Notes under the pieces: model-generated | Told to the model about the DNA's origin: nothing | The model's input: the letters and a program-made list of their open reading frames with translations, nothing else | Databases searched by the model: none | Source of the DNA: Drosophila miranda | Lineage: Eukaryota; Arthropoda; Insecta; Diptera; Drosophilidae | Assembly: GCF_003369915.1 (NCBI RefSeq) | Contig: NW_022881614.1 | Location: 11,367,001-11,431,000 of the forward strand | Direction: 5' to 3' | DNA: 64,000 nt | Shown here: in pieces, positions 54,496 to 64,000 of the stretch | How the letters are laid out: every line of letters begins with the position of its first letter | Numbering within the stretch: the first letter of the stretch is position 1 | Program-made: the position numbers and the translations under genes

Positions 54496-57400
54496 AGCTT
54501 CGGAAAACCGTCAGAAGGGTGCATCCAACAACAGCCGGATGCCCCCAAAAAACCACCATTAATCTTGCCCGTTGACTTAAAGCGAGACAAGAAGAGTTTG
54601 GCTTCTTGTGGTGAGAAAAGAAAGGAAACGAATACGATCGTAAAGAGAAGTTGTCGGTTTTTACCCTATCCCGAACGGATTCATAAATATTTAGAGGTTC
54701 GAAACAGAATTTTTAATGAAAAACCACATGAAGCCCCAAAACGAATCCAGCGTTTAAGAAAATATTATGATAATGTCAAAAATAACCGTAGACTGTTAGT
54801 TTCCGCTATTATTAATAGTCCCAAGGATATGCGCAGTTATGCCGAAGTATCCTTTCTGGGTCGAACAGAACAGGGGCTGTTAGACACCGGCGCAAGTATC
54901 AGCTGTATAGGCGCTGAAGTAGCTCAGACTGATTTTTCATCCTTTTCTGAATATAAACTAATAAAAGCCACTGCAAAAACTGCAGATGGCCAAAGTCAAC
55001 AGATACTGGGGGTATTAAATGTCATCATGCGTTATCGAACTATCGAGAAACCCATGAAGTTATATATAATTCCATCCCTGACACAAAATCTAATCCTAGG
55101 TCACGATTTTTGGAGATCCTTTTCGCTGGTCCCAGACATCATTGCAGCTGTCGAGATAAGCTCGAAAGACGATGAGGCAGCCGAACCAGATCCCTTACGG
55201 TATCCTTTAACTAGGCAGCAAAACCAACAACTCGAGGTAGTTAAACAGTTATTTCCCAACGCGACGGAGGGACTAGGGCGTACGGCCTTGCTTAAGCATC
55301 ATATCGATGTAGGTCAGGCCGCCCCCGTAAAACAACGCTTTTACCCGGTTAGCCCAGCGGTGGAAAAGTTGCTTTATGCTGAGGTAGATCGCATGCTCCA
55401 ACTAGGCGTTATCGAACCGTCATCCAGTGCTTGGAGTTCGCCAATGCGACTGGTTCTCAAGCCCAACAAAGTCCGTCTGTGTCTCGATGCTCGAAGACTG
55501 AATGAAGTCACCCGTAAGGATGCCTACCCATTACCAAGTATCGATGGTATTTTTGCCCGGTTGCCCAAGGCAAATATCATAACCAAGCTGGACCTAAAAG
55601 ATGCATATTGGCAGATCGAACTCTCTGAGGATTCCAAGTCACTAACTGCTTTTACGGTCCCGGGAAGGCCTTTATATCAGTTTAAGGTTATGCCTTTTGG
55701 CCTGTGTAACGCTCCATCCACTATGTGTCGTTTGATGGATGAGATCATTCCCCCGGATTTGCGTTACTGCGTCTTTGGATACTTGGACGATCTCTGCATC
55801 GTATCAGCAGATTTCTCTTCCCATCTAGCCGTGCTGGTACGACTCGCTGAACAGTTCAGAAAAGCCAACCTGACTCTGAATATTAAGAAGAGTCAGTTCT
55901 GTGTCACCAGCGTAAATTATCTTGGATACGTCATCAGTAATGGAGGTATTTGCACTGATCCCTCCAAAGTAGCTTGTATAGTGAACTGGCCACCGCCAAG
56001 GAATCTAAAACAGGTTCGCGGCTTTCTTGGGGTCTGTGGCTGGTACCGGAGATTCATCCAGAATTTCTCTGAGCTATCCTGTCCTATCACCGAGCTTCTT
56101 TCCAACAAAAAGAAATTTATTTGGACCCCGGAAGCACAAGTCGCAATGGACTCTTTAAAAACCGTGTTGACTTCTGCTCCAGTGCTCGAAAACCCAGACT
56201 TCGAACAGAAATTTTTCCTCCACTGTGATGCTAGTGATTTTGGTATAGGAGCCGTGCTCGTGCAATTGGTGGATCTGCAGGAAAAGCCAATAGCGTTTAT
56301 GTCGAAAAAACTAAGTCGTGCGCAACGTAACTATAGCGTTACGGAGCGCGAGTGCTTGGCCGTAATTCTGGCCATCGAAAAATTCCGTTGCTATCTGGAA
56401 CTGCAGGAATTCGAAGTGGTTACTGATCATTCCAGTTTGTTGTGGCTAATGCGCCAGCAAAACGTGTCGGGGAGGTTAGCTCGATGGATTTTTAGATTGC
56501 AGCAATTTAAATTCTCGATATCGCACCGAAAAGGAAAAGATCACATTGTCCCCGATGCTCTTTCCCGATTACATGAACCTGAAGTATCCGCAGTAGAGAT
56601 GAGTCCTGTGATAGATCTCGAATCCGATGCCTTTCAGGATGAGAGCTACCAACAGTTAAAAGAACAGTATCAGAAAAATTCCTCTCAACTGCCCGATCTG
56701 AAGATTATCGACCAATTTCTTTACATTCGAACCAAACACGCAGATGGAAAGGCGGAGCAAGACAGTCGAACTTGGAAGTTATGGGTTCCCGAGCGATTGA
56801 AGACCGACGTTCTTAAACAAGCTCATGACAATCCTACTTCAGCGCATGCCGGCATGCAAAAGACCATAGAAAAAGTTCGAAGAAGTCTGTTTTGGCCCGG
56901 CTTAGCTAAAGATGTTCGAGAGTATATTCGTAGTTGTGAGGTGTGCAAAGCATGCAAAGCTCCTAATTATACTCTGCGGCCACCCATGGGAAACCACATA
57001 CCAACTTGTCGACCATTTCAACGATTATACATAGATCTGCTTGGACCTTATCCACGCAGCAAAAATGGACATGTTGGTTTGCTAATTGTCTTAGATCACT
57101 TCAGTAAATACCATTGGCTACACCCCCTGAAGAAATTTACTTCCGTAGTAATCCAAGAATTTCTGCTAAAGCATATCTTTCATGCATATGGGGTGCCTGA
57201 AACTATTGTTAGCGACAATGGAAAACAATTCAAAGCTACAGAATTCAACGCATTCTTGACACAGCTGGGAATTAAACATATGTACACGGCACTATACTCT
57301 CCCCAAAGTAATGCGGCGGAACGAGTAAATCGTTCATTGTTAGCTGCCGTGCGAGCATATCTTCAGCAGGATCAGACATACTGGGATCAGCATCTCTCAA

Positions 57401-57804
57401 GTATATCTTGTTCGCTGCGATCGTCCCTACATCAGTCCTTAGGTTGTTCACCATATCGAGCCCTGTTTGGCTTAGATATGCTCACTCATGGGACGGATTA
57501 TAAGCTTCTGAAGGATTTAGACTTGCTGGAAGAACCCGTTGTCCCGGTAGCTAGGTCAGACAATTTAGCTCTAATTCGAAAAGATATACAGGGCAATATT
57601 AAGAAAGCGTATGAGCGCAACGTTGCTCAATACAATTTACGAGCCAAGCCTGTGTCGTTCCGAGAAGGTCAGGAAGTATTTCACCGAAATTTTTCCTTGA
57701 GCAAATTCACGCAAAATTTTAATGCCAAATTGGCTTTTAAATTTCTGAAATGTCGCGTGCGGAAAAAACTGGGTAATTGTTTCTACCTCCTGAAAAATCT
57801 GTAG
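54496..57804 (+). CDS. Pol polyprotein (protease, RT, RNase H, integrase)
   Basis: Open from just after the gag stop, in the same frame. Order: aspartic protease (LLDTGASIS, 54868-54894), RT (KLDLKDAYWQIELSED; catalytic YLDD at 55780), RNase H (HCDASDFGIGAV), integrase HHCC zinc-binding domain (HDNPTSAHAGM to CEVCKACK), and core with D, D and E (YIDLLGPYPRSKNGH, VSDNGKQF, NAAERVNRS). No chromodomain. All catalytic motifs seen are intact. A TAG at 57802 precedes 14 more codons (GREIGTFHAKDIRS) that align with the tail of the related element, so it is probably a recent nonsense change. Confidence 0.88.
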   Translation, partial: SFGKPSEGCIQQQPDAPKKPPLILPVDLKRDKKSLASCGEKRKETNTIVKRSCRFLPYPERIHKYLEVRNRIFNEKPHEAPKRIQRLRKYYDNVKNNRRLLVSAIINSPKDMRSYAEVSFLGRTEQGLLDTGASISCIGAEVAQTDFSSFSEYKLIKATAKTADGQSQQILGVLNVIMRYRTIEKPMKLYIIPSLTQNLILGHDFWRSFSLVPDIIAAVEISSKDDEAAEPDPLRYPLTRQQNQQLEVVKQLFPNATEGLGRTALLKHHIDVGQAAPVKQRFYPVSPAVEKLLYAEVDRMLQLGVIEPSSSAWSSPMRLVLKPNKVRLCLDARRLNEVTRKDAYPLPSIDGIFARLPKANIITKLDLKDAYWQIELSEDSKSLTAFTVPGRPLYQFKVMPFGLCNAPSTMCRLMDEIIPPDLRYCVFGYLDDLCIVSADFSSHLAVLVRLAEQFRKANLTLNIKKSQFCVTSVNYLGYVISNGGICTDPSKVACIVNWPPPRNLKQVRGFLGVCGWYRRFIQNFSELSCPITELLSNKKKFIWTPEAQVAMDSLKTVLTSAPVLENPDFEQKFFLHCDASDFGIGAVLVQLVDLQEKPIAFMSKKLSRAQRNYSVTERECLAVILAIEKFRCYLELQEFEVVTDHSSLLWLMRQQNVSGRLARWIFRLQQFKFSISHRKGKDHIVPDALSRLHEPEVSAVEMSPVIDLESDAFQDESYQQLKEQYQKNSSQLPDLKIIDQFLYIRTKHADGKAEQDSRTWKLWVPERLKTDVLKQAHDNPTSAHAGMQKTIEKVRRSLFWPGLAKDVREYIRSCEVCKACKAPNYTLRPPMGNHIPTCRPFQRLYIDLLGPYPRSKNGHVGLLIVLDHFSKYHWLHPLKKFTSVVIQEFLLKHIFHAYGVPETIVSDNGKQFKATEFNAFLTQLGIKHMYTALYSPQSNAAERVNRSLLAAVRAYLQQDQTYWDQHLSSISCSLRSSLHQSLGCSPYRALFGLDMLTHGTDYKLLKDLDLLEEPVVPVARSDNLALIRKDIQGNIKKAYERNVAQYNLRAKPVSFREGQEVFHRNFSLSKFTQNFNAKLAFKFLKCRVRKKLGNCFYLLKNL

Positions 57805-57892
57805 GGCCGAGAAATAGGAACCTTTCATGCGAAAGACATTCGATCCTGATTCCCGCTAATATTCCGTCTAACGGTGGCATATTATCGGGTGG

Positions 57893-59089
57893 TGTAACGG
57901 TTGCGGTTGGATAATACCGATTCAAAAAATAGGTTATCGCTATGGTGCTCGGATATCGCATGCAATAACCTTGGGCCAATTATCGCTGCAGGGCATAGTA
58001 TAGTTGGGGTGGGTGCAAGCAAGCTCGAGGTAGGGAACAGCTGAGCTGAGCTGCCGTAAGTGCTGTGCAGAGCATCGCAACGGAGCTTTCGAAGCCGAGC
58101 TTTAAGATCGGTAAGCTCTTATTTAAGCAGTGCAAAAGCACCAGAACGTTCTCTTTCGAAAATTTGAATCTGTGCAGCCGGTGGCTATCTCCGCGTCGGT
58201 AGCAAATATATAACTAAATCGACCACGTGTAAGCCCAAAAGAAAAGAAAAGTAACCCAAATAAGTGCCACAAAGACAAACCGAAAAGAAATAAAACGGAA
58301 CGGGGAAAATCCCACACGGTGGGCGCGCCGCAAAAATCAGGCGAAAATTAATAACCGTGCGCCGAGAAAACTGGCAAGAAACAACCCTGGCGAAAAGTGC
58401 ATATTTGCCTCGCCGCGCCAGCAAGTGTTGTTCTTGTTGCAAACCCGTGCGTCCCGCAGCTCTGCCAGGAGAACCCAACGCTCGTGTCTCCGTGGAAAAG
58501 TCCGAAAAACTGGTATGATCAAGTGCCCTGTAGGGAAAAGTTAGATTTTTTTCTTAGCCCTCGTGGTTTTGGTTCTGTTTCGCCCATAGGGCCCTGGCCC
58601 CGAGCGGTAGCCACCCGGCTCTCCCAAAGTTCTGCCCCACCCACACCAAACTCACACCCTTGACGGGAGTACTCTTCGGAGTCGACCTTGGTGTGGGGCC
58701 GAGATTTTTTTTCCTTTTGGAGTCGTTGAAGCATCCACCTGCCCGGCGACATAAACTCCACCGGCCATAACCCTTGCGCCATATCTAACGTACGCGCATA
58801 GAGGGCATAGAGGGCATAGAGATCACCCCCCCCTATGCGCCGCTAACTCGCTGTCTGCGACGGCCCAGAGGACGGCCCGCCACGGATCCAGACCCAGATT
58901 TCGTAGCATAGTGTAGTTTTAATTGTAATTTTTTTTTTTGGTTCCTTCTGAGCACTTATATGACTAAATAACTTTCCTTAACTCTGCGTCACAGTCCTAC
59001 CTCGATAGGCGGGAATGTGAAAGTTCCCAAAACGGAATTTATTTTTGCGGGTTGGAGACCGAAAAACTGAATCATAAAGTAACAGACTA

Positions 59090-59135
<46 letters not shown>

Positions 59136-60361
59136 TTCAAACCCCCCCTATTTACCAATCCCCCTCCGACCAGGGCACACATTAACATGGTTTCCACAGC
59201 TCCACAACGAAAGGCGCCTTTCAGCGAGGGACCACTGTATTAAAGCCGTAAATGACCCAATTTCAATGTTCTCCTTTGCGCCTGTCTTCGTCAAAATCTA
59301 AAACGCATGCGCAGCGGCCAGCCGCTGCTGATAAGAGAGCGCAACGCTTGCGTTCCACACGCTCGAAGCTTTTCGGTCTCTTCGGTGCCAATTCTGTTAA
59401 GCTTGCCTTGCTCGCATTCCCTGCATTCTTTTAATGCATGGAAACGTAGCCAAGCCATACACTAACCAACATAGAAAAAACATCTCCTCAACACAGGAAA
59501 AAAATAAATAAATTTATAATGTTTAATTAAATTTCGTTTTGGCTCACCATTGCTGATCGCTGGTATGACCCCCGCTGCTTTTGAAAATTTTTTTGATTTT
59601 TATTTTTTTCCTTTATACCTACCTAAATTACTTATTTCGAATATCCTATATTATATTCCTATCTTTTCTATTTATACTCCACCGTTTATATATACCTATA
59701 TCTATAAATTTTTTTTTTCTCCTTAGGGATTAAGCCTCCTATTTTTTTTTCATTCCACTAAAATTTTTTTTGAGTTGCCTGCTGATTGTAGTTCAATACT
59801 TGTGTTATTTTTGGAAGTGAAACTTGGTTTGCTAGTTTTTGATTGAAGCAACATGTCTATGATGAAGTACAACGAAATATATTGAATGTTATTAGCAATG
59901 AACATGGAGTAGACTTATAATTTCCAAGGGACAGGGTGACGTAATGGGGTAGGGTAAGAATTTTAGGGATTTCCAGAACCTTCGCACCACTGGAAATCAT
60001 GGAAGGGTGGGTATAGAATCGTGTGGGGCGACTTCCATCGCAAGACCTCACGCCCGCGAGAGTTTGGAACACGCCGACGAAAGCCCCTAGTACTTTTCGG
60101 GTACGCCCTATGATTGTGCCATGTAATGTCCGTTATGCTCGGAATAGGCATAGTGTTGTTTTCGGAGCTCGCTCCCGGTAGAGTCACGGGATTCTAAAAA
60201 ATTTAAAGTTTATGTAGTAGGAGTCGAGACGCGGTCAAACGAACCCCCCCCCAAGTTACCGAATGAGCACGGAACCAAAGAATCCCCCCCGGCCGTGACC
60301 TCGACATCCCCTCCAATCCATCCCCTACTCACGGATAGAAATATATCGTGGAAATGTTACA
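57893..60361 (+). repeat. 3' LTR
   Basis: 2469 bp, direct repeat of 49641-51915 with the blocks the 5' copy has lost. Has an A-run at about 59091-59130 and 8 C at 58826-58833. Ends TGTTACA, followed by the CCCT target duplicate. Confidence 0.92.
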
Positions 60362-62545
60362 CCCTCCATCTGCTCGTCTACCGTTTCAGATCCTAGCCTC
60401 CTGCTTCGTTATCTGTTACACGCCATCTGCTCGTCCATTGCCAACTGATGCATCGCTCGCACAGATAAATAGGAGGCAGGCTTCGTCCCATAAGTAACGG
60501 TGTCCAATTGAAACACACGCAAGTCTTCTTCCCTGGAGTTTCTCCACAGAATACACTGCAAGTTGCTATCCTCGGTCGAGACTTTTACACAACGATACAT
60601 CTTACAGATATCTCCCGTAATAGCAACGGCGTATGACCGAAATCGAGCAAGAATATGAAACAGTTTGGGTTGGATTACGGGACCAGCCATTAAAACGTCG
60701 TTCAGGGAATATCCAGATGAGGTTGAAGCGGATCCATCAAAAACGACGCAAAGCTTGGTCGTAGAACTATCTTCCTTCATGACGCAATGGTGAGGCAAAA
60801 AATATCGGCAGTTGCTGATTGACTGGGTAGGAACCTGAGACATATGGCCTAAATCAAGGTACTCCTTTATAAATGCTGCATACTGAGATTTAACATCAGG
60901 GCGACGATCTAACTTTCTCTCAAGGGTCAGGAATCTACGAAGCGCTTGATTGTAAGATTCTCCAAGGAGATCTTTGGTAAACTTTATTATTGGTTCGATG
61001 CAATTTTCTACCTCCCAAAACCTCCGAAGAAGCACCTCAAGCCGATCCTCTGGACTATTATCCTCAGCAGCTACGGCCCGAGCGCGAGAGACCATCAACG
61101 AGGAACCTTTTAAACGCGAACAACTTCCAGACACGACCCATCCCAAGCGCGTTTTCTGAATTGAAGGCAATCCTGGCAGTAGCTTGACCTGACCAACACA
61201 CAGGAGTTCGAAAAACAGACTTGCGCCAATTAGCAGATCGACGCGCTGCGGCTTATAAAACTCCGGATCAGCTAGTGGTATGTTAGATGGAATGTTTCAG
61301 TTTTGAGTGTCAATTCCAAAGCTTGGCTGTCGATCGGTTATGCTAGAGGCTACAATGGCAGTGATGAGAGTTGAGTAATCCGCTGAGCGAGAGTGCAGGC
61401 TAACGTTGACCGAAAATCCATCCGTGACGAAGCTAAGTAGAGTCGCCTATTCCCGAGACTGCAGTCGAGGATTTCATTTTTCGAAGCTGAAGCTGCTTCG
61501 TGAAACGAGAAGTTATTAGATGCAACTGGGAGTCTGAATCCAGCAACGCTCGGCAGGGAACTAAAACTCCGGAACGATTTTTGACTAAGACCGTGGCCGT
61601 GGCAAGTAGAACAACACAATTCCTGAGATCTTGGGCAATAAAGGCAGACGAGGTAGCCGCTGAAGTAGAGGGCTCAGTGGTATGCTCAGACGGCGTAGAC
61701 TCAGACAGCGCAGACTGAGATGGAGTATACGGCGCTGATTTCCCTTGGACTGCGGTATCTTCAGGGCTACCAAAATGAAGGAGGGTATGGTGTCTACCCC
61801 CGCAGGTACCACAGTTGCTCGAGCGGCACTGAAGTAATCGATGCCCTGTTCGGAGACAATTTATACACAACGAAAGCCGCTTGGCTTCTTTATGGCGATT
61901 TGTGGGGGACAGCGCTTTAAACTTCTGACAGTGCTGGACCTCGTGAGCACCATCGTTGCACAGCGCGCAGCGTGCTACGGTTTGGTTCGTTGTAACCAAT
62001 GTGGACCTAGAATTATTATGCTTTCTACTTCTGCCCACCTGATTGCTCAACTCATAGCTTGCCATAGAAAAGTCCATCGTCTCCAATGATCTGCATCGCT
62101 GCTCCAAGAACGAGGCCATAGATTCCCACGACGGAATTAAGTTTGCGAATGCGGGGTCGTTGAATCGTTCCTCCCACTTCTCTTGGCTCGCTGGATCCAG
62201 TTTTCGGACAAGTTCCTGCACGACGATGCATCCTGCGATCTGCTCAGTGGTGCCCAAACCCTGGAGCGCGCGCATATGTGTATTGAACTTGTCTGAAAGC
62301 TCCCGAAGCATGACCACTATTGAATCTGTTTTCCAAAAAATCTAATGCCACAGCATAATTGCCATCTGAGATTTCAAGCGACCGAACAGTCTCCAAAGCC
62401 TAATCCCGCAGACAGGAACGCAAATGCTGGAGCTTTTCTATGTTTGTTAAGTCCGGATGGCTGTCGATGATGGTGACAAACATTGAATAAAATAAAATCA
62501 ATTCGACCCCGTCGCGAACAGTATATACTGACTGAAGAAGTCAAG
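60362..62545 (-). pseudogene. BEL/Pao gag-pol fragment (right inverted copy)
   Basis: Minus strand, from gag near 62520 to RT at 60409 (GDICKMYRC, LDTVTYGTKPASYLSVRAMH). It carries the same in-frame stop as the left copy (complement near 62401-62403). The protease D-S-G is changed to D-S-D (LLDSDSQLHL), and about 80 bp are missing near 62320. It extends further into RT than the left copy because no gypsy element interrupts it. Confidence 0.85.
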
Positions 62546-64000
62546 AAGACTTGCGTGTGTTTCAATTGGACACCGTTAGTTATGGGACGAAGCCTGCTTC
62601 CTATTTATCTGTGCGAGCGATGCATCAGTTGGCAATGGTCGAGCAGATGGCGTGTAACAGATAACGAAGCAGGAGGCTAGGATCTGAAACGGTAGACGAG
62701 ATGGAGGGTATGATCGAGATCCATGCACGCGTTGCTGCCGGTCTCATGGTTAGTCGGGTAGAGTGGAGGTGGGGTAGGGAGAGATCGCGTCACGAGCTCG
62801 AGCATTAGGAGCAAAGACTATAAAAATAAGATTCGCGTGCGGTTCAAGGTTCAGACGGAAGAAATTTACAGAGAAATGACAGTGTAGGGAGATGAGTCAG
62901 CGGAACTAATTCGAGCGGGAGTTGCTTGTCATTGCAACTCGGTATGCCCACCCTTCCTTGATCGCACCGGTCCAAATAGGCTGAGTAATGGGTAACGATC
63001 CCTAAAATAAACGCTCTACTTCTGCTAGGTTACGTCATCTCGGCGCCACATGATCCTTAATAACGGCAACAATTAACGGGAATTCATTACAAACAGTTTA
63101 TTCATTAAACTTTCCTACAAGCTCTCATGGCCGCTAAGAGGGTAGATATATATGTATAAAGGCTACTAAAGTAATACGGATAATATGTTCAAATAAGCTG
63201 CAATTAAGATTAATTATATATATATAAAAACATCATGATGAAAGATCTTATTAGACTAGGGTCAACTAATTATAAAGAGTATATTCAGGAATAATGGTAA
63301 TTACGTTACACAAATAGAAATATATTCGAATGGTTTTCAGTTTAAATGCAAAAACAAGGGACGGATGGGTGCATCTTTAAAGTGCACAGCAATTGCTGTG
63401 GGGTAATCCCAATCATAAGTTCGGTTGTCGATAGATTCGGAATTGCAGAAAGTTACATTGCTTGCGAAAGAGCAGCACAAAACAAACACGTGAACAATTG
63501 GATTGGTCAGCGTTACAGTGCGGCTGGGAAGTTTACGGTCGAGGCATGGAATCTTTTAATGTTGCTTCGACTTGCGTAAAATTTTGAATTCACATATAGC
63601 AGACGTTCACAGGTTATCACTCACATTACGATCAAATCCAACGATGAAAGCGCTTCCATGTGGTCGATGAGGGTGGCTGAAAACTTGTAAATATCAGTGT
63701 GTCAGAGTAGTTAGGCGATACGCGCGAGTATTAGTTTTAGTTCGTTTCCTTCTAGCTGCACATTTCTTTATGATAAGCCAAACAAACCGAATCACACGAA
63801 TTTAACTTTTAATGTTAATCCTAGGGTCAGTACAATAGTGGGGTTCCAAAGTATTATTCTAATATGAAGAAATGCATGCGCATAGCCATCATGATCGAGA
63901 CACCGAATGACTTCATCAGCAACGCAAACAGTATTTCGGCACCGGTAAATGTCTTCTCCTTTAGCGTTACTGTTCGTATGCGGGCGGCGTAAGCGACGTA
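62545..64000. repeat. Right palindrome arm (continues beyond window)
   Basis: Inverted repeat of 60362-60510 (as 62545-62710) followed by the inverse of 48352-49640 (as 62706-64000). Position 64000 pairs with 48352, so the arm is still matching when the window ends. The plus-strand frame at 63346-63579 (GCIFKVHSNCCGVIPIISSV) is the counterpart of the minus-strand frame at 48793. Confidence 0.88.

Larger units (their letters stand above)
49641..60361 (+). mobile_element. Complete Ulysses-like Ty3/gypsy LTR retrotransposon
   Basis: 10,721 bp: two direct LTRs (2275 and 2469 bp), tRNA-Lys primer-binding site, gag with RING finger, and pol. It is flanked by a 4-bp target duplication CCCT (49637-49640 and 60362-60365). 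The empty site is visible in the opposite palindrome arm near 62706. LTRs above 2 kb and a total near 10.6 kb recall Ulysses of D. virilis; this comparison is from general knowledge. The LTRs differ by about 1 percent substitutions plus indels, so the insertion is fairly recent. Gag has frame breaks and pol ends in an early TAG. Confidence 0.9.

Overview
The window is insect nuclear DNA from a Drosophila species. It has short spliced genes with GT-AG introns of about 50-65 bp, TATA boxes about 30 bp upstream of short 5' leaders, a recognisable Or47a odorant receptor, an R&R cuticle-protein cluster matching the Cpr47E group, and LTR retrotransposons of the BEL/Pao and Ty3/gypsy (Osvaldo/Ulysses-like) types. 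Helitron-like repeats with a (GTCY)n block resemble the DINE-1/SGM/ISY family, which suggests the obscura group. Or47a and Cpr47E genes lie on Muller element C in D. melanogaster. Here many of them carry frameshifts, stops or deletions beside intact neighbours and dense transposons. That is the expected look of a non-recombining chromosome such as the D. miranda neo-Y. This assignment is inference, not proven by the sequence.

Layout. 1-16478 holds two tandem copies of a cluster of small secreted-protein genes: copy A 1-5553 and copy B 5554-16478. Copy A has lost about 3.3 kb, 1.9 kb and 0.35 kb relative to copy B, while copy B has its own small deletions and ends in a BEL retrotransposon. Decay is largely complementary: some genes survive only in A and others only in B. 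Several cluster proteins share one plan: signal peptide, short acidic pro-region (often DVADxGxxHA), an R-x-x-R processing motif, then a Gly/Trp- or Gly-rich mature part. 16479-20970 is a 3'-truncated BEL/Pao element. 21073-21445 is a two-exon fragment of an unidentified gene. 22751-23026 is another intact member of the Gly/Trp-rich family.

23295-40229 is the Or47a-Cpr47E block: Or47a (dead), Cpr47Ea-like (no first exon found), a two-frameshift Cpr pseudogene, a mitochondrial-type Na+/Ca2+ exchanger (NCLX/SLC8B1 family) that looks intact, a Cpr pseudogene with a damaged R&R domain, a Cpr with a shortened domain, a Q-rich Cpr (Cpr47Ee-like) that looks intact, and a Gly-rich gene built from 180-bp exon+intron repeats (Cpr47Ef-like) cut off by transposons.

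40230-64000 is a transposon nest: BEL fragments in inverted orientation, a head-to-head pair of gypsy fragments, a structurally complete 10.7-kb Ulysses-like element with LTRs over 2 kb and a 4-bp target duplication (49641-60361), and a palindrome whose right arm runs off the window end. Both gypsy lineages encode a RING-H2 finger at the N-terminus of Gag, the most unusual coding feature of the window.
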